DNA of 40,528 bases from Chromatiaceae bacterium (GTDB taxonomy: Bacteria; Pseudomonadota; Gammaproteobacteria; Chromatiales; Chromatiaceae): the NCBI GenBank assembly GCA_020851955.1, contig JADZBU010000013.1, positions 1-40,528 of the forward strand, given 5' to 3'. This document shows positions 36,063-40,528 of this stretch, piece after piece. The notes beneath the pieces were generated by a model. That model did no database searches. It saw only the letters and a list, made by a program, of their open reading frames with translations, and had not been told where the DNA came from. Position numbers and translations under genes: made by a program. Position 1 is the stretch's first letter. The number at the start of each line of letters is the position of its first letter.

Positions 36063-38972
36063 ATGGCCGCCACCCCGACCGCCGTCGCACCGAATCCCGC
36101 CACTGCCATGGCGGCCGAAACCCACGCCAGCCCGACCGAGACCACCCCCCCGGGCTCCGGCAAGTTCCAGGTGATCCGCCGTAACGGCCAGGTCACCCAC
36201 TTCGATGCCACCAAAATCATGGTGGCCATGACCAAGGCCTTCCTCGCCGTCGAGGGCGGCAAAGCAGCAGTCTCCAGCCGCGTTCACGATCGGGTTCGCG
36301 AACTCACGGATCAGGTCGTCATGGCCCTCACCCGCCGACTGCCCAGCGGGGGCACGGTCCACATCGAGGACATCCAGGATCAGGTGGAATTGGCCCTGAT
36401 GCGCGCCGGCGAGCACAGGATCGCCCGTGACTATGTCCTCTACCGCGAGGAGCGCGCCCGGGAACGCGCCGCCCGCGCCGCGGCCGCCGCGGCCGAGATC
36501 CCCTCGACACCCGCCCCAGGCCTGCGGGTCACCCTCCCCGACGGCAGCCAGCGGCCCCTGGATCTGGCCCGGATGCGCCGCCTCCTGGACGAGGCCTGCC
36601 GTGACAGCGAGGCCGTCGATGGCGAGGCCATCCTCGCCGACACCTGCCGCAACCTCTTCGACGGCGTCCGCGAGGCCGACGTCGCCCAGGCCCTGGTCAT
36701 GAGCGCCCGCGCCCTGATCGAAAAGGACCCGGACTACAGCCAGGTCGCCGCCCGCCTGCTCCTCGATATTCTGCGCCGCGAGGCCCTCGGCTTCCTGGGG
36801 CTGGGCCAGGGCGCCGCAACCCAGGCGGACCTGGCCGATCGCTACTCTGACTACTTCGCCGCCTACATCAAGCAGGCGGGTGACCTGGAGCTGGTGGACC
36901 GCCGCCTCGGCCAGTTCGACCTGGCCCGCCTGGGCGCCGCCCTCCAGCCCGAGCGTGACCTCCAATTCACCTACCTGGGCCTCCAGACCCTCTACGACCG
37001 CTACTTCATCCATACCGCCGGGGGCCTGCGCTTTGAACTACCCCAGGCCTTCTTCATGCGCGTCGCCATGGGCCTGGCCATCAACGAAATCGACCGCGAG
37101 GAGCGGGCCATCGAATTCTATGAACTGCTGTCCCGCTTCGATTTCATGAGTTCCACCCCTACCCTCTTCAACTCCGGTACCCTGAGGCCCCAGCTCTCCT
37201 CCTGCTACCTCACCACGGTCCCGGACGACCTCGACGGCATCTACGGCGCCATCAAGGACAATGCCCTGCTGTCCAAATTCGCCGGCGGCCTGGGCAATGA
37301 CTGGTCCCGGGTGCGCGGCATGGGCGCCCACATCAAGGGCACCAATGGCCGCAGCCAGGGCGTGGTGCCCTTCCTCAAGGTGGCCAACGACACCGCCGTG
37401 GCGGTCAACCAGGGGGGCAAGCGCAAGGGCGCCGTCTGCGCCTATCTGGAAACCTGGCACGTGGACATCGAGGAGTTCCTGGATCTGCGCAAGAATACCG
37501 GCGACGATCGTCGCCGCACCCACGACATGAATACCGCCAACTGGGTGCCGGATCTCTTCATGAAGCGCGTGGCGGACGACGGCGACTGGACCCTTTTCTC
37601 CCCGGACGAGACGCCCGATCTGCATGACCTCACGGGCCAGGCCTTCGAGACCGCCTACGCCGCCTACGAGGATCGCGCCGCCCGTGGCGAGATGAAGGTC
37701 AGTAAGCGGATGAAGGCCGTGGACCTCTGGCGCAAGATGCTGGCCATGCTGTTCGAGACCGGCCATCCCTGGGTCGCCTTCAAGGACCCCTGCAACCTGC
37801 GCTATACCAACCAGCACGTCGGCCGGGTCCACAGCTCCAATCTCTGCACCGAGATCACCCTGCACACCAACGACCAGGAGATCGCCGTCTGCAACCTGGG
37901 CTCGGTGAACCTGGCCGCCCATGTCGGTCCCGCGGGCCTGGACACCGCCAAGCTCCAGCGCACGGTCACGACCGCCATGCGCATGCTCGACAACGTCATC
38001 GATTACAACTTCTACAACGTCCCCCAGGCGCGGCGCTCCAACCTGCGCCACCGGCCCGTGGGACTGGGCCTCATGGGCTTCCAGGATGCCCTCTATAAGC
38101 TGCGCATCCCCTACGCCACCCAGGAGGCGGTCCAGTTCGCCGACGAGAGCATGGAGGCCATCGCCTACTATGCCATCCGCGCCTCCACCGATCTCGCCGA
38201 GGAACGGGGCCGTTACTCCAGTTTCGAGGGCAGCCTCTGGAGCCAGGGCATCCTCCCCCTGGATTCCATCGAGCTGCTGGAAGCCGGGCGGGGCGGCTTC
38301 CTGCAGATGGACCGCAGCGCGACCCGGGACTGGGCGGCCCTGCGCGCGCGGGTGCTGCAGGTCGGCATGCGCAACTCCAACTGCATGGCCATTGCCCCCA
38401 CGGCGACCATCTCCAACATCGCGGGCGTCAGTCAGTCCATCGAGCCCACCTACCAGAACCTCTTCGTCAAGTCGAATCTCTCCGGCGAGTTCACCGTCGT
38501 CAATCCCTACCTGGTCCAGGATCTCAAGGAACTGGGCCTCTGGGACGCGGTGATGGTCAATGATCTCAAGTACTTCGATGGCTCGGTCCAGGCCATCGAC
38601 CGCATTCCGGCGGCACTCAAGGAACTCTACGCCACCGCCTTCGAGATCGATGCCCGCTGGCTGGTGGAGGCCGGCAGCCGCCGCCAGAAATGGCTCGACC
38701 AGGCCCAGAGCCTCAACCTCTACATGAGCGAGCCCAACGGCAAGAAGCTCGACAACCTCTACAAACTGGCCTGGGTGCGCGGCCTCAAGACCACCTACTA
38801 TCTGCGTTCCATGGGCGCCACCCACGTCGAGAAATCCACCATGACGGACACCGGCCGGGCCAACCGCCCCAGCGCCGTCGGCGGCAATTACCTGGCCACC
38901 AAGACCACCGGCAAGGCCGAGGCCCCCAAGGCCTGCTCCATCCTCGACCCGGAGTGCGAGGCCTGTCAGTAG
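36063..38972 (+). CDS. nrdA: Ribonucleoside-diphosphate reductase large subunit, class Ia, with two ATP cones
   Basis: A 969-residue enzyme making dNDPs, with length and layout as in Pseudomonas NrdA. N-terminal ATP cones lie at about residues 34-125 (KFQVIRRNGQVTHFDATKIM) and about 150-245. The active-site first cysteine is in LSSCYLTTVPDDL (about 379). The N-x-C-x-E loop is HSSNLCTEITLHT (about 592), and the second redox cysteine is in EIAVCNLGSVNLA. The Tyr-Tyr radical path is KTTYYLRSMG (about 912), and a thioredoxin-accessible CEAC pair sits at the C-terminus. AGGAG precedes the ATG. Paired NrdR boxes and a DnaA box lie upstream. No nrdB follows; the next gene is a PHP phosphatase. All catalytic residues are present. 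Confidence 0.96.
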   Translation: MAATPTAVAPNPATAMAAETHASPTETTPPGSGKFQVIRRNGQVTHFDATKIMVAMTKAFLAVEGGKAAVSSRVHDRVRELTDQVVMALTRRLPSGGTVHIEDIQDQVELALMRAGEHRIARDYVLYREERARERAARAAAAAAEIPSTPAPGLRVTLPDGSQRPLDLARMRRLLDEACRDSEAVDGEAILADTCRNLFDGVREADVAQALVMSARALIEKDPDYSQVAARLLLDILRREALGFLGLGQGAATQADLADRYSDYFAAYIKQAGDLELVDRRLGQFDLARLGAALQPERDLQFTYLGLQTLYDRYFIHTAGGLRFELPQAFFMRVAMGLAINEIDREERAIEFYELLSRFDFMSSTPTLFNSGTLRPQLSSCYLTTVPDDLDGIYGAIKDNALLSKFAGGLGNDWSRVRGMGAHIKGTNGRSQGVVPFLKVANDTAVAVNQGGKRKGAVCAYLETWHVDIEEFLDLRKNTGDDRRRTHDMNTANWVPDLFMKRVADDGDWTLFSPDETPDLHDLTGQAFETAYAAYEDRAARGEMKVSKRMKAVDLWRKMLAMLFETGHPWVAFKDPCNLRYTNQHVGRVHSSNLCTEITLHTNDQEIAVCNLGSVNLAAHVGPAGLDTAKLQRTVTTAMRMLDNVIDYNFYNVPQARRSNLRHRPVGLGLMGFQDALYKLRIPYATQEAVQFADESMEAIAYYAIRASTDLAEERGRYSSFEGSLWSQGILPLDSIELLEAGRGGFLQMDRSATRDWAALRARVLQVGMRNSNCMAIAPTATISNIAGVSQSIEPTYQNLFVKSNLSGEFTVVNPYLVQDLKELGLWDAVMVNDLKYFDGSVQAIDRIPAALKELYATAFEIDARWLVEAGSRRQKWLDQAQSLNLYMSEPNGKKLDNLYKLAWVRGLKTTYYLRSMGATHVEKSTMTDTGRANRPSAVGGNYLATKTTGKAEAPKACSILDPECEACQ

Positions 38973-38979
38973 CCGGATG

Positions 38980-39003
38980 GGGGGCCTGGCCTGCCGGGCC
39001 CCC
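38980..39003 (+). terminator. GC hairpin after nrdA
   Basis: A GGGGGCC stem pairs with GGCCCCC around a ten-base loop, eight bases after the nrdA stop. No T-run follows, so it is a weak terminator candidate. Confidence 0.45.
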
Positions 39004-39056
39004 GCCAGCCCATCATCCACATAGGCTTGATCCTGGGCCCGGGGGCCGCAGATACT

Positions 39057-39062
39057 TATAAT
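39057..39062 (+). promoter_or_regulatory. -10 box for the PHP phosphatase gene
   Basis: A perfect TATAAT lies 34 bp before the ATG in otherwise GC-rich sequence. The only TTGA-like element (39027-39032) is 24 bp upstream, too far for a standard -35. Confidence 0.45.
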
Positions 39063-39096
39063 GTGTCCGCCAGCTCAAGGAACCCCAGCCCGACCC

Positions 39097-39930
39097 ATGA
39101 TCGACCTGCACTGCCACATGCTGCCCGGCATCGACGATGGCCCCACGGAGCTCGAGACCGCGCTGGAGATGGCGCGAGTGGCCGTCGCCGACGGCATCAC
39201 CCTGACCGCCTGCACCCCCCACATCTACCCAGGGCTCTTCGAGAACGATGCCAGTTCCATCACGGCCGCGGCCGATGCCTTTCGCCTTCAGCTGCGGGAG
39301 GCCGGCATCCCCTTGGAGATCACGACCGGCGCCGATATCCAAATCGTCCCGGAACTCCTGGATGGCCTGAAATCCGGGCGCTTTCCCTGCCTGCACGGCT
39401 CACGTTACTTTCTCTTCGAGCCACCTCACCACACAGTGCCGCCGCGCTTTCTGGATACCATTTTCGATGCCCTGTCCGCGGGCTTCGTGCCGGTCATCAC
39501 CCACCCGGAGCGTCTGACCTGGTTGGATGACAAGCATTACGGCTGGTTCGTGGAGGCCGCGCGCCAGGGGGCCTGGATTCAGGTAACGTCTGGCGCCGTC
39601 ACTGGGCGTTTTCGCGAGCAGCCGCAATACTGGGCGGAGCGCTTCCTGGATGACGGTCTGGTGCATCTCCTGGCCACGGACGCCCATCATTTCCAGCGTC
39701 GCCCTCCCCTGCTGGCGGAGGGCCGCAAGGCGGCGGCCAAATGGGTGGGGCCGGAGGAGGCAGAGCGGCTGGTCTTGGATCGCCCCCGGGCGATCATCGC
39801 CGACCAGGAGCCGGGAAGCGTTATTCCCCCCCGCGGTCTGGGTGGGCCAGAATGGCAGGGGAAGGGTGCTCAAACACGGGGGGGTGGCGGGTGGTTTTCC
39901 CGCTGGTTCCGGGCAAAATCCAGTGGGTAA
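39097..39930 (+). CDS. CpsB/YwqE-type PHP-fold protein-tyrosine phosphatase
   Basis: A 277-residue protein. The N-terminus MIDLHCHMLPGIDDGP is the first metal-binding block of the PHP fold (HxH) and is nearly invariant in CpsB/CapC/YwqE phosphatases. Further metal ligands are in TACTPHIYPGLF, FVPVITHPERLTW and HLLATDAHHFQRRPP. These Mn-dependent enzymes dephosphorylate the bacterial tyrosine kinases that drive capsule and exopolysaccharide polymerisation and export. The start is set at this motif; an upstream ATG at 39061 overlaps the -10 box. The C-terminal 40 residues (GPEWQGKGAQTRGGGG ... WFSRWFRAKSSG) are an unusual Gly-rich, aromatic and basic tail. It is monocistronic and unlinked to a kinase here. 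Confidence 0.88.
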   Translation: MIDLHCHMLPGIDDGPTELETALEMARVAVADGITLTACTPHIYPGLFENDASSITAAADAFRLQLREAGIPLEITTGADIQIVPELLDGLKSGRFPCLHGSRYFLFEPPHHTVPPRFLDTIFDALSAGFVPVITHPERLTWLDDKHYGWFVEAARQGAWIQVTSGAVTGRFREQPQYWAERFLDDGLVHLLATDAHHFQRRPPLLAEGRKAAAKWVGPEEAERLVLDRPRAIIADQEPGSVIPPRGLGGPEWQGKGAQTRGGGGWFSRWFRAKSSG

Positions 39931-39977
39931 GATTTAAACCCTAAAACCACATTCCTACATAATTCCTGGACATAAAA

Positions 39978-40007
39978 AAAGCCAGCCCTCAACAGAGGGC
40001 TGGCTTT
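39978..40007 (-). terminator. Strong intrinsic terminator
   Basis: AAAGCCAGCCCTC pairs perfectly with GAGGGCTGGCTTT around a four-base loop. On the minus strand it is followed by seven T, ideal for ending the leftward gene whose stop is at 40025. On the plus strand the tail is weaker, but it may also serve the PHP gene. Confidence 0.92.
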
Positions 40008-40024
40008 CAAAAGGTTAGAACTGC

Positions 40025-40528
40025 TTAGTTGCTGATGGGAGGTGTGGGGTTATTATTGTCGTTGTTACTAGTTGCGGAAGCGGCCGCGGCGACGCCAACA
40101 ACCCCTACGCCAACCACTGCCGCGGTAGCCCCGGCACTCAGGCCAAAGATGCCGCCCGTAGTTGCCGCGGCAGCACCAGAGGTTCCCGTACCCGCCACGG
40201 CGGCTCCACCACCAAGCGCGGCCACGGGCGGGCAATCATCATCCTTGTCGTTGTTATTGCGGCGCTCCTCGCAGTCGCAATCATTTTTGGGATTGTCATC
40301 CTTGGCGGCGCGATCGCATTGGGCCTTGCTGCGAGGCTTCTTATTCCCAATCGCAGCCAACTGCGGCTGGGGAGTAGCGCCATCGGCGACGCCGGACTTG
40401 GGATCGACCTTGTAAACGCCAACGCCATTGGCCGCGCAGGTGCTGATGCCCTGTACCGCCAGCATGGCCATCTGACCCAGTTCGTATTGGCAACCATCGG
40501 TGAAGGCCAGGATGGCGCTGCCGCCTTC
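40025..40528 (-). CDS. FecR-like exported protein with Ala/Gly-rich membrane segment (partial, 5' end outside)
   Basis: The frame is open to the right edge, so at least 167 residues are visible and the N-terminus is missing. It begins EGGSAILAFTDGCQYELGQM, a FecR-like strand motif in which G-S-A-x-x-x-F-x-D-G-C recurs, continues with a Cys-containing charged region (NDCDCEERR, DKDDDCPP), and ends with a long small-residue helix (FGLSAGATAAVVGVGVVGVA) and an Asn/Pro tail. Five or more cysteines suggest an extracytoplasmic, disulfide-bearing protein. Similar FecR-plus-glycine-zipper proteins occur in Chromatiaceae. An internal ATG at 40471 is not the true start. A strong terminator follows. Confidence 0.65.
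   Translation of the reverse strand, partial: EGGSAILAFTDGCQYELGQMAMLAVQGISTCAANGVGVYKVDPKSGVADGATPQPQLAAIGNKKPRSKAQCDRAAKDDNPKNDCDCEERRNNNDKDDDCPPVAALGGGAAVAGTGTSGAAAATTGGIFGLSAGATAAVVGVGVVGVAAAASATSNNDNNNPTPPISN

Noticed and set aside
36048-37013. 321-codon antisense frame across the nrdA start
   Set aside because: Antisense shadow of the GC-biased ATP-cone coding region; no promoter or ribosome site on that strand.
37038-39020. 660-codon antisense frame under nrdA
   Set aside because: Gly/Val/Leu-rich reverse-strand artefact of strong codon bias; NrdA motifs on the plus strand are unambiguous.

Overview
The window is a GC-rich (roughly 65-70%) gammaproteobacterial chromosome segment. The family set points to a Chromatiales-type purple sulfur bacterium: tesA divergent from ybbAB, a Pseudomonas-like NrdA with two ATP cones, a fused MrpA/B, a periplasmic DsrE-like protein, a c4-like dihaem cytochrome and FecR-like Ala/Gly-rich surface proteins. 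This placement is an inference from gene content only. No rRNA, tRNA, CRISPR array or transposase gene was seen.

Layout. 1-570: end of a small secreted protein and a REP-like spacer. 572-4384: ybbP-ybbA transcribed left, tesA transcribed right from an overlapping start. 4490-5246: a two-gene toxin-antitoxin module between 11-bp direct repeats. 5341-7806: a large PIF1/RecD-like helicase with HRDC and helix-turn-helix tails. 7880-9192: an ArsR-type regulator overlapping corA. 9369-13089: divergent htpG and a eukaryote-type phosphoglucomutase. 13331-14245: a Tat-exported serine hydrolase. 14510-22006: a leftward surface-polysaccharide operon (acetyltransferase, propeller protein, O-antigen ligase/polymerase, two GT4 glycosyltransferases, asparagine-synthase-like amidotransferase). 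22038-25052: a 1004-residue exported propeller protein. 25285-26683: two unrecognised rightward genes. 26942-33858: a complete Mrp-type Na+/H+ antiporter set (A/B fusion, C, D, E, F, G), split between D and E by a periplasmic DsrE-like gene and a palindromic repeat. 33962-35427: dihaem cytochrome c and a two-CBS protein. 35856-38972: nrdA with a DnaA box and paired NrdR boxes over its promoter. 39097-39930: a CpsB/YwqE-type PHP phosphatase. 40025-end: a partial FecR-like gene with a strong terminator.

How the parts relate. The polysaccharide operon is tightly packed, with three of its genes joined by ATGA overlaps. pgm (glucose-1-phosphate supply) and the PHP phosphatase (control of polysaccharide export kinases) fit the same theme but are separate units. 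The Mrp antiporter, CorA and the dihaem cytochrome belong to ion and membrane-energy homeostasis. nrdA carries a textbook-like replication-linked control region.

The most notable non-coding signal is a family of four ~100-bp palindromic elements (14301, 26719, 28928, 35651). They share a GTAG-plus-hairpin core, and their outer arms differ between copies while staying self-complementary. No clearly new multi-gene system stands out. The best candidates for a second look are this repeat family, the DsrE-like insertion in the mrp operon, the propeller fusion protein and the unrecognised pair at 25285-26683.
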